Positions 19,987 to 30,433 of a stretch of DNA of 64,000 bases are shown here, piece after piece; position 1 is the first letter of the stretch, and each line of letters opens with the position of its first letter. The notes below the pieces were generated by a model. The model was not told the origin of the DNA. It made no database searches and was given only the letters and a program-made list of their open reading frames with translations. The position numbers were made by a program, and so were the translations under genes. The stretch spans positions 10,826,179 through 10,890,178 of the forward strand of contig CM039120.1 in assembly GCA_022036555.1 (NCBI GenBank). The letters run 5' to 3'. The DNA comes from Microstegium vimineum. Its lineage: Eukaryota > Streptophyta > Magnoliopsida > Poales > Poaceae.

Positions 19987-22828
19987 TGGACGCCATCACC
20001 GCATCCATGGCCCACCTCCATCTTTCTCCCTCTGGGGAACAAGCCGCTCGACGAGCCGTCGCCCCGCAGGCCGATCATTTTCCGCTCGAGAGTCAGCTCG
20101 ACACTCTCCAGGGACCCCAGCCAACTCAGGAGTCTCTGCGCGTCTTCTACTTTGCGTTCGCTAACATGACGGCGTAGCTCGCGGGAGGGCAGCCGCTCTC
20201 CCCTGGGCGTGTCAAAACGCCCGTCTCGGAGGTGCAACCTTTTGGCATGAGGAATGCCACCGCGTCGTATGCGGAGATGGTGGCCGCGTGGTTCCATGTT
20301 GACCCCACGGAAGGGAGACGAATGGGGCTCGCGTCCCACCACTCTCGCTCCACCTCTGATCTCCTTACGAGCTTCGAGGCCACACCTTACACCACCTCAA
20401 GCCGTGGGAACAATGATCCCTGGGACCCCCTGGACTTCGACGGTCTGGAGGACCAGGAGGCGCTTTACGGCTTCCTCCAAGCCAACGATTATCTGCTCGA
20501 CTCCGACTCGAGCGATCCCAACGAGTACCATGGCTGCGAGTGCTTCATGTGCGACGCACCTCCACTCGCAACCGCCGTCCACCCCACCCTCATCGAAGAA
20601 GGGACGACGACGACAACCACACGCCCGTCCGCTAGACGGGTGTGCCAGTACCCCAGCCGAGGCCTGACCCGCAGTCTTCGGAGGCCTAGTAGCAACAGCT
20701 CCGCGACCTCCCCGACATAGAGCAACAGCTCGCGGAGCGGCAGCGAAAGGTGACGTTCGAGCGCGAAGCCGCCAGGGATCCCGTGGAGCCTCGCGCTCGC
20801 AGGGAGGCCAGGGCGGTACACCACCGCATCATCAACGATGAACATGGCACGCCACAGTTCACATGGGCAAGCCAAAACATCGCGGCAGCAAGGATATTGC
20901 TCCGCAACCTTCTGATCCCAGATGCTCCCGACGGCAAGCTCCCTCACGACGAGATGAAGACCCTTCTGGAGCGGGCTGTGGAACAACAGGCCGAGAGCTC
21001 TGCGTCGCGGAGGCGTGGGCTCAGCGCCGGCCACCCGGCTGGCGCGGCCCCTGGCGACCACGAGGGGTCGGTCCATTTGGATCCCATACCGGCCGAACAC
21101 CGGCGTCCCACCGTGCACGCACGCGTAGGCGAAAAGCGCGACGTGCGCGACACGCTCAACGCGCACAAGCACGCCAAGCAGGACGGCGCAAGCCGAGGCT
21201 ACCACATCCGACGTGGCGGCCGATATGACAGGGATGAAGACCGGCCACCCACGCCGGAACCACCGCCCCCCTTGGCGTTCATTCGTCACATCCGGCGCAC
21301 GCCGTTCCCACACCCTTTTCCACAACCAACCAACGTCGTCCGGTACTCCGGGGAAACGAACCCCGAGCTCTGGCTCGACGACTACCGCCTCGCCTGTCAG
21401 GCCGGTGGCGCATACGATGATGACTTCATCATCCGCAACTTAACCCTTCATCTTTCGGACTCAACCCGCACGTGGCTCGAGCATCTGCCACCCAACACCA
21501 TCGACGGGTGAGAGTATCTGCGACAAGCCTTTGTCGGGAATTTCCAAGGCACCTACATGCGCCCAGGCAACCCCTCGGACCTCCGCAACTGCAGACAGAA
21601 GGCGGATGAGTCCCTCCAGGAATACATATGTCGCTTCTCTCAGCAGTGCACAAGGCTCCCAACGGCGGCCGACGCAGACATGGTCGGGGCATTCCTCGCA
21701 GGCATGACCTGCAAGAAGTTGGTCCACGAGCTGGGCCACAGCAACCCTCGCACCACCGAACAACTCCTCGACATCGCCACGAGCTACGCGTCGGGAGAAG
21801 AGGCGGTCGGTGCAATATTCCACCCTGACAAGGGAAAGGGCAAGGAAGTCAGACCGCCGGCGAAGGCGGCTCGAACCGTGCCCAGAACAGGAACAAGAAG
21901 AAGGGCAAGCCGCAGCGTGGCGGTAGCGACAACCTTGTCGCAGCGGCAGACCACAAGCCTCCCCATCCCCAGGGTAGGAAGAAGGTGGGCAAGTTCGATG
22001 ACATGCTCACAAAGCCGTGCCCGTATCACAATGGGCCGGTCAAGCACACTCTCCAGCAGTGCGACATGATGGCCAGGTACTTCAAGGTTGTCCCTGACAA
22101 GGACGAGCCAGGATGGGAATGGGGGTCGCGAAGACTCCTACCCCCACGTCAACAAGTGCCTCATGATCTTCAGAGGCCTATAGCTGCAAGCGTCGACAGA
22201 AGAAGGAGCGACACGAGGTCTTCGCAGTCGCCCCAGCAACGCCGGCATACCTCGACTGGTCGGAATCCGACATCACGTTCGGTCGAGATGACCATCCGAG
22301 TCACATTCCCCACCCGGGTCATTATCCACTCGTCGTGGACCCGATCATAGAGAGCGTACGCTTCACCAAAGTACTGATGGACAGGGGTAGCAGCCTCAAC
22401 ATCATGTACTACAACGCTTTCGAGGCCCTCGGCCTACGTAAGGAAAAGCTTCGATCCTCGGGGGCTCGCTTTCAGGGGATCATTCCCGGCAGACAAATGG
22501 TACCCTAGGGCAGATCGACCTGCCTGTCACGTTTGGAGAACCGGACAATTTCCACACCGAGTACCTCACCTCCGAGGTCTTGGCTTACCGAGGGACTTAC
22601 CACGCAGTGTTCGGGAGGCCGTGCTACGTGAAGTTCATGGCCGTTCCCAACTACACTTACCTCAAGGTCAAGATTCCGGGGCCATACGGTATCATCACGG
22701 TCTCCTCCGACTTCAAGGTGGCGCACCAGTGCGAGGTGGACTGCTGCGAGAACGCCATGGCCGAGGTGTGCAGTGAGGAGCTGGTGGCGGTGATCGAATC
22801 CGCTGACAAGATGGACGTCGACCCCTAA
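19987..22828 (+). pseudogene. gag-protease remnant of gypsy-type element
   Basis: An ATG at 19987 opens the gag N-terminus. The gag core is seen at 20750-21511 (VVRYSGETNPELWLDDYRLA) and continues past a TGA at 21509-21511 into 21557-21880 (DESLQEYICRFSQQCTRL, a typical Ty3 gag stretch). A short Cys/His stretch follows (CPYHNGPVKHTLQQC, near 22018-22062). An aspartic-protease-like domain runs 22250-22828 with VLMDRGSSLNIMY at its active-site position. Lesions: TAG at 20175-20177, frame breaks near 20720 and 21885, and a break at about 22505. The minus-strand ORF 20489-21325 is a shadow. Particles could form only if gag came from another copy. Confidence 0.78.
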
Positions 22829-23418
22829 AGCGCGAGGAGCTCGGACACCCACGGCACCAACAGCTATGTCACTTTTATATTATTTTCTAGTATACCTATC
22901 ACCATGTACATACGCATGTAATCTTTTCTTAAGAGCAAAACGTTCGAGGAATAAAAGCGCGGGAACTCTCGGACCGACCGCTTAGCAAGGTGCACTCTCG
23001 GCGCGCGCCAGAACACACCTCGCTCGGGAGCTGGGAAGGGGGTAGCCCCTGTCTTTCACTCCAAAAACGTTTTCGCTCAAAATCGCTTTGCCGAACCCGC
23101 TAGGCGAATGCCCGATCTCCCCCACCGAGAGAAGAGATCTCGCTGGACCGTGCCAAAGGGCCGCGAAATACTCTGGCTCCCCAGAGCCAAGTATCTCCAC
23201 CCGACCTCACACCCGAAAAGATCAAAACTCCTCCCAGGGAAAATCGGGCAAGTAGCCCAAGCAAAAGGCAAGTGCGAAAACCAACAAGCAAACAAACTAA
23301 GATAAGCTCACCAAGGAGCTAGTAAAGTCGTCCAACCCCCCCCCCGGGGGGCACGTCACAAGATAACTTAAGATGTTTCTTACAAGGGCCCTCGGCCCTG
23401 TTTTCTGACCACGCAGGG
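22829..23418. other. Spacer after protease; no pol
   Basis: A 590-bp non-coding stretch sits where reverse transcriptase would be expected in an autonomous element. It contains an unusual run, CCCCCCCCCCCGGGGGG, near 23336-23352. Confidence 0.55.
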
Positions 23419-26400
23419 TCAGTCCTCCGGCGGCGGGAACACATCGTCGTCAAGCTTGGCGGCCAGGATCGCTGCAGACTCCTCCGCATCGGCCTCGATC
23501 CAGTTGAGCAGGTCCTTTGGGGCGTCTGGGGGGTACCCTAAGTTGACAAGCGCAGGGGTCACTGCGTCATAGAGGCAGGCGGCGATAGCCATCGTGCGGT
23601 GGACCCCGATGCGCAGGGCCTCCCAGATCCGCGCTTGGCCCCGCTCCCAGAGCAAGCCGACGCGGGTCCTGGCCGCTGCCGGACCACCCTCGACGGCCAC
23701 CACACCGAAGAGATCGCACACCCCGTGCACTACCTCCCGCAACGCCTGCGCCTCCTGCGCGCCGGCCTGCAATGCTAAAGCAACAAGAAGGGCATCTCAA
23801 CCTCTGAACAAATGACACACAATGCCAAGGAAAACGGGCAGACGGAAGAAACTTACCCGAATTCTCCCCCTCCAAGACGTCGACCGTCGCACGGAGCTGC
23901 GAGATGACTGCTGTCAGCTCATCGACTCGGCCAGAGAACTCAAGAATCCTCCGATCGGCGTTGAAACGGCGCTCGAGGCGGGCCACGGCGGCGTCACGCT
24001 CTCGACCGTTGACGTCGCGCTGACGCCGCATGGTGTTACACTCGTCCTCCATTGAATCCAGCGCCGAGACAGCTTGACATTGCCCCTCGGCTTCAGCGTC
24101 GCGCTCGGCCGTCAGGCATCCCATCTCAACTTGACGCGCTGAGCGTTCATCCGCCAACATCTGGTGGACCACCTCCGCGTCAGCACGGGACGCGTTCCGC
24201 TCCTGCTCCACTCGCGCGACGTCGCCGACAGTCCGCAGCGCTAACGCCTGGGCATCCGCCGCGCTCATCTCCGAAGCGCCCAACTGCTCCTCCAGCTCCG
24301 TTACACGGCTACGAGCCGCGACGAGGTCCTCCGCCACGGCGGCTTCCCCGACGGGCGTCCACGTCCCAGGAGTCCATCGGCTGGCCTCTCGACGGAGGAA
24401 CTCCGACTTCTCGACGTTGGTCACCATTAGGATCTACACAAAGAAGGGCGTCAGGAATTCGACAAGTTGGAACAAACAACATTCGCGAACAAAACGATCG
24501 CTCACATTGCCATGATGCGAGAAGTCCTCGGAGAACGACGCGACGGCCCTCTGGATCTGCTCCGCATACCGCGTGACTTGGAAGCCAAGCTCCTGTTGGG
24601 CACCCGCAACCCGATTCCAATGGTGAAGCTCGCACCAGTCATCCAACGTAAACACAAGGGACCCCAGATTCCCCTGGTCAGCCCAGATGAGCTGGTCGCC
24701 GTCCCGAAGGCGCGACAGCCAGGACGGAGGCGACACAGGGCCCCGGGCGCCTCTTCTCTCCTAGCCTCGGCCGTCTTGCCTGGCGAGGTCACGCTGGACT
24801 GGGAGAGGACGACTTTCGATGCCCGGGCAGCTGCTACCTCCCCTTCGGTGAAGGACTGGGGGACCACCGGGTCCCGGGTCGGCATGTTGGGAGGAAGGAG
24901 GCTGCTCAGGCCCCCCCTCACTCGTACCAGCCACCATGACCTCAGGCAGGCCGGTCACGACATGCGCAACTGCATCCACCTGGTCGGCGCCGCCCCCGTC
25001 AACTATTCCTGTCACAACCCTCGCCGCTGCGTCTTCTGGCGCCTCGGCGGCGGGGTCACCTCGGCGTCCACGACCATGGGGTCACCTAGGCCGCCCTCCT
25101 TCCTGGAGTCATCAACGACTACCACGACCGGGGGAGTAGGTGGCGTGATAGCCTTAGGGCCGACGTGAGCGGAGGCCGGTGGCGCCTCTCCGACGATGGC
25201 AGTGTTGGTTGGGGCTAGCCCAGCTCCGGCCTCGGCGGCGCTCACCAAATCAACAAACGGGGAGGCGCCGGTCTGTCCCTCCTCGGCGAACGGCATCCCC
25301 CGGCGCAGTCTCTTCCATCCCGCATACGCGGAGCCGCGGGCGGTCCTGAAACATTCGATACGATCATTGCAAATCACAGGCAACCTTTTCCCTGCTGATA
25401 GGGCAGAGGAAGACATCGAGCCTAGCAAACTCACCCATCGAAGAAGATACATTTCCGCTTTGGCTCCGCCCCGCTACGGCCGGCGGCGCCCGAACTCCCG
25501 CTCAGTTCGACCCCATCGGATGAGGTAGAACGAGGAGTGAACGGTACATCCCTAGCGACACCACTCCTGGAAACCCCTGGGGCTAGGTGCGCACCGAGCG
25601 TCCTGACCGGGAGCGCCCCCGCTGCCGGCGCAGCCCCCACGGGGTAGCGCAGCGTTCCGGCCGCCAGTGCGGCTGGCACCACCTCAGGTCGAGGACACCC
25701 GTCCTCCTCCTCGTCATCATCATCGTCCTCGCGCGACGCTTCGGGTACCATGTCGTACAGCGGGCGCGCCCACACCATGAGAGGAAGGACTCGGCGCCGA
25801 AGGAACTGAGCGACGACCCCCGCGAGGTTCAGCCCATAGTCCCGAAGCTGAGCCAGGCTCTGGAGGTGGGGTTGTATCCTTACCAGCTGGCGCGAGGTGG
25901 GTCCATGATGCCAGCTAGGGAGCTCCTCCCCGAAACGTCGGCCTGTGAAAACCGGGAGCGGCGCCTCGGGGTGGTTCTAGATATAGAACCACTGTGAGTG
26001 CCATCCCCAGTTGGACGAAGTCACCCGCGCCGGCATGTAGGACGGCAAGGTGGACAAGCGGAGGCTAAGCACGCACCCCCGCAAGATGCCACCGACCTCA
26101 CGCCTCCGGAGTTGGCAAGAAACATCGTCGCCTTGAAGAAGTACTTCCACAGCACGAAGTCTGGCTCCACCCCCAGCATCCCCTTCGACATGGCCGCGAA
26201 GGCCGTAAGGTGAAGGACAGAGTTGGGATTAAGGATATGGAGTTCGACCCCATAATGGTTGAGGATCCCATGAAGAAAGCGAGTCGGCGGGGTCCCAAAC
26301 CCGCGCTCCTGGAACGTGAGAAAGGAGACTACATACCCTTCGGGCGGTTTTGGGACGTCGGCGCCGGTGGGGACGATCCACTCGGCGACATCGCCGGCGG

Positions 26401-26500
26401 AGAACTCGGAACGCAGTAGCCCCGCTCGCACCAGCTCAAGTACCCGCTCACGTCCGAGCGAGAACCGCTCCCAACTCCTTGGGGGATGGTCTCCGGCCAT
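23419..26500 (-). CDS. Antisense gene: putative gypsy-type transposon domain protein with coiled coil
   Basis: On minus, 26500-26021 encodes the 'putative gypsy type transposon' (Transposase_28-like) domain, recognisable by GYVVSFLTFQERGFGTPPTR and LGVEPDFVLWKYFF. An acidic segment (EDDDDDEEEDG) follows in 25431-25778 and a proline-rich linker in 25012-25345. A long coiled coil fills 23857-24427 (heptad-like E/L/A pattern, LEEQLGASEM). The last exon is 23419-23774. Introns with GT/AG ends are visible at 25346-25434 and 23775-23856. A frame break near 26021 shows decay or a missed intron. The function of such antisense proteins is not established. An antisense gene occurs in the same position in Grande-type elements. 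Confidence 0.7.
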
Positions 26501-29233
26501 AAGGGGGGTTCACTGGGAGAACGGTCCGTGGTACGGCGGAAGGCGTGGCTAGGGCGTGAGCACGGCGGCACAAACCCTAGGTGCAAGGGGAGGCGACGTG
26601 AACGGGAGCAGGAGGCGAAGAAAGCGAGCAGTACAAGCGCAGGAGGGAGGATTGATACGGCCCACGGATCTTTGTAGGGACCCGGAAGATGGAGCGTCGT
26701 CTCGTCAGTCCTCCACACCACGCCGTGACCCCAAAGCACGAGTCGCATTAAACGCGGCCGCTCGGCTACGCCGTTTCCACTGTTGCTGGAATATCAGGAA
26801 CCGCGCGCACTGCGGCAGGTAACTGACACCTCCCGACTTCCCTCTCACTCCAAATCCTGCATCCTGTACCTATCATTATTACAGGATCCACCCCGGGCCC
26901 ACCACGCCACGCACGCAAGATCTTTTCCGTATGCGTCCCCAGCACATAGCAACAAAACCTCCGGCTCGTCCGAGTTTGGCCGACAAGCGCAGGGGTCGGA
27001 GGGACACGCACGTGGCGCGACCAGTGGCGACGGCCTATGGGCCTAGGTAAGCCAAAGGGATAAGGGCTATAGACGCCCCGACGGCCCACTACGATCCAGA
27101 GATACGAAGGCCTATCCACCAGGGTTCGAAACGGCCGTCTTAGGACAATAGAGCGAGGGGCAAACAAGGAATGGACACGCTAGCGGTCATTAGCCTGGCA
27201 ATCGGATGCCAAGGTCATTCCCAGATTTCGTATTTGAGTCCATCTCTATGGATGATTGGTTCATGGTATTCCTACCGAAGGAAGGCAGCAGGCCCCCGGG
27301 ACCCATCGAACGGACCCGACTACTAAATGAAACCGATTTGGGGTGAGCCACGACTTTGGCCGCAAGCCGGAACCCTAACGAACGGGAATCGAGCACCCCA
27401 CTCAAATTTGCCCGATAGTAACTTGACAAGGAGCCATGGTTCGTCCGCTTTAAGGATAGCATGGTTTGGCTCATATTCCCCTTCTCGCGGAGGGATGCGT
27501 GGGGAACGAATAAAAAATATGACACAGAACCGAGACGATTTTCTTTAAACTGAGTAAAGACTCGGGGGTTGGCGTTGCACCACGGGGCAAGCCTCACGCG
27601 TCGGAGGTCCATACAGGTAAACACAAACACCCTCTCTTTTTTTAATATATTCAAATATTAACTCTTGCAGGGGATACATGCTCTCCGAGAGCCATAAGGG
27701 ATAAGGCCCAATCATCAGACACTAAAAACACGAAAAATTGGACTGAAGGGAAATCCCGGGCCAACAGGCCAAAAACTAAGGGTGCCCGCGGGGCACCCAC
27801 ATTAGCTATCACACCACCGACCGACGTAGCCGTATATCAAGGTCAGGTAACCCAGCCACGAGGCCCGAGAAACATCTGCCTGATGTACAAGATCACGTTG
27901 GACGACGGCGTCATGACCCATGTGTTACTTTGGCCAGGCGTGCTGCGGTTGCGGGAGAGCAGCCGCCGCCTCGTCCTCAGAAAGCCCCGGGCCGCGCCAC
28001 CCCCTCCGGAGTTAGTTGGGCACTTTACAGCTAAGTCGCCCCAGCTGCTCCATGATCAAGGACTCCGCCGTCAAGCAGCACCGAGCCCGCCATGCTTGGG
28101 CAGCTCCGAGCCCGCCAGCCACGCTAACAGCGGCAGCGCCATCAACCAACAGCCGAGGATGCGTCATCACCGAAGGTCACGCAGGCAAACTGCTGCGACT
28201 TTCCCAGTAGACTCATCCTTGGCTGCCCTCGGAGAGGGACAGCACGTCATCGACTCCCCCGGGGCAAGGGGCAGGGGGCATTCCGCAAAAGGGATGGATC
28301 CTACGCCCTTCATCCCAGGAAGCGATCCGTGCAGGGGGGTGGTCACAACCTTCCGCTCCACCAGTGGTTAGGATAAGGGGGAGCTATGCGCATCTCGCAG
28401 AGCTACCTCTCAATCCTGCCACGGAGCGAAAGAGGACATATGCACCCCCAACGCAGAACTTCCTCTAAATCCGGTTTTGCCCTCAAGGGGACGCTCGCCA
28501 GGGTGGTTCAAGAGACCCTCCGACGGGACCTCGGAGGAAGAATCTAGGGCAGCCATACTATGAGGATGTGCATCTCCCCACAGGCGGTCGCCCCTATTTA
28601 TAGCCCGCCAGGGCACTCGCGCGGCAACCGGCCCGTGAAGTTACAGCACCGCCTCCCAACCACATCGCACTATGCGACGGCACCCACTTCAAGAGGGGGC
28701 AGCGAGGCTATAAATGGCCAAGCAGATAGTAGGCTCAGGGCGCGCCATTCGGAGTCTTGACCACAGAATGAGCAGTGCTCTGGCACTGCTCCTCGAACGG
28801 GGAAGACACGACATGTCCACTTTTGGGCTACGGGGGGAGAAGGGGCGCAGTCAGACCCCGAAACCCGACAAACGTATCCTTGACCAGTCAATCGTTTGTA
28901 CAGTCCAAAAGACAACACGATGCAGGACCGACTCGTCACCTCAGGGCACGACAGCCCGAGGCCAACAGTGCAACCCGCAACAGGGCTGACGTGCGACCTA
29001 GGCTCTGGCACTGACGTACGGAGCAGTCCGCTCCCTCCCCGCCTCGTGAGGGAAACGAAAGGCCAAGCACTGTACAAGACTTCCGAATAAGCCCTTAGGA
29101 GGAAAAATCTCCCTCCTAAGGCCTCAGGGGCTACACCCGGTGGGTGCGCTCGCGCGCACCCACCGGAATCCAAAAATCAAACCAAACTACCATAAGCTCT
29201 CTCGGAAACCTCCGGTGTAGTCCATCACTACAT
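26501..29233. other. Long region between antisense gene and 3' LTR
   Basis: GC-rich DNA with several short ORFs on both strands but none with a family signature. It probably holds the promoter and spliced leader of the antisense gene. A minus-strand TATA candidate lies at 28594-28603. Confidence 0.5.
28594..28603 (-). promoter_or_regulatory. Candidate antisense promoter TATA box
   Basis: CTATAAATAG on minus in a GC-rich context. About 40 bp downstream on minus lies an ATG (near 28556-28558) that opens a short frame. If real, it would start the antisense transcript about 2.1 kb before the Transposase_28-like exon. Position and motif are the only support. Confidence 0.35.
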
Positions 29234-29235
29234 CG

Positions 29236-29251
29236 AAGGCTCGGGGGCTAC
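29236..29251 (+). promoter_or_regulatory. Polypurine tract of gypsy-type element
   Basis: GAAGGCTCGGGGGCTAC directly precedes the 3' LTR (TGTCGG at 29252). It is the expected plus-strand priming site. Confidence 0.7.
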
Positions 29252-30428
29252 TGTCGGATACCTAGAAATAGGGTACCCAATTTACCAGACTCCACAAAAA
29301 CAAAATCACCATCGGGGGCTCCTCCGCCTCGCCGAGCCAAGGTGGCGTCATTCGAGACATCATCAACCCTCGGGGGCTCCTCCGCCTCGCCCGAGCCAAG
29401 GTGGCGTCATCCGAGATGTCATCAACCCTCGGGGGCTCCTCCGCCCTGCCCGAGCCAAGGTGGCGTCATCCGAGATGTCATCAACCCTCGGGGGCTCCTC
29501 TGCCCCGCCCGATCCAAGGTGGCGTCAACCGTGACGTTGTCAACCCTCGGGGGCTCTTTCGCCTCGCCCGAGCCCAGGAAAGGTCATTCGTGACATCCCT
29601 CGCCCTCAGAGATCTCACCATCATCCACAGCCTAGGGTGCCCTAGCCCATATAGTCAAAAGGTCCACAGTCTCCTCCGTTCTCAGGCATGGGGCTTAAGC
29701 ATGAGTCGCCATGTCAACCTCTGTTCACCCTGCGGTACAAGGTCATGTGCTGCCTAATCGACGACTTCTGCACATTACATCCACGCCATGTCTCCGACGG
29801 ACACCCCAACAGGGATTACGGCGTCATCAGCCTTGTACGACAGAACGCGGGGGTGCTTGGTCCTGTGCGACAGCGTCCGCCCATGCCCAGAAAAGGGGAC
29901 AGTAGGGTTCCCGGTCACAAGGTGCATGGATACAGCGCAACAAGGATGAACAGGACTCGGACATGTGTCTACTGACACAATCTTCCTCAGGAAGGAAGAC
30001 AGGATGAAGACAAAGCCCTCCCTCGGCAGCAGCCCAAGTTGGGCCCACGATCACTCCCCTCTCTCTACTGTACTCCTCCATCTCTCCCTACGTATAAAGG
30101 GAGGGAATGGACCCCCAATATAGCTCTCTCTACATCCCAACATTCATTCACACACACTCAAACTCGCACATACACGAGCACACACCAGAACTAAGAACCT
30201 CATATGCACGAGACCTCCGAAGGGGCTTCCCTCTCTCACCAAAGCTTGTAGCTCCCCTCTACGAGCTCTCCACGCTCGGTAATACGACCCCGCAATACAC
30301 TGGACGTAGGGCGTTCGTGCCCGAACTAGTATAAACCTCTGTGTTCTCCGAGTGTAACCATCCGAACTCCGACACGCTTAGAAATTTACTCGTTGGCCGT
30401 CTAGACCCCGCCATTTTAGACACCGACA
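29252..30428 (+). mobile_element. 3' LTR of gypsy-type element (1177 bp)
   Basis: Runs from TGTCGGATACC to ACACCGACA. It carries the 59-bp minisatellite, a TATAAA at 30093-30098 and the same downstream leader as the 5' copy. It is followed by the GCTAC duplication. All ORFs here match ORFs in the 5' LTR and are repeats of non-coding sequence. Confidence 0.93.
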
Positions 30429-30433
30429 GCTAC

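Larger units (their letters stand above)
3212..30428 (+). mobile_element. Non-autonomous Ty3/gypsy-type LTR element
   Basis: LTRs begin TGTCGGATACC and end CCGACA (CCGATA in the 5' copy). The 5-bp duplication GCTAC is at 3207-3211 and 30429-30433. The 5' LTR is interrupted by a CACTA element, so the element's own length is about 11.9 kb. Order: 5' LTR, gag, protease, a long region with an antisense gene, polypurine tract, 3' LTR. No reverse transcriptase, RNase H or integrase signature was found on either strand. Established knowledge: grass Tat-lineage elements such as Grande carry an antisense gene downstream of pol. The lineage assignment here is an inference from layout and LTR ends. Confidence 0.88.

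Noticed and set aside
20489..21325. 278-residue minus-strand ORF
   Set aside because: It is the shadow of the gag coding region, with no domain and no splice context.
27190..27654. 154-residue minus ORF in gypsy-type element
   Set aside because: No recognised domain and no link to the antisense gene by splice sites.
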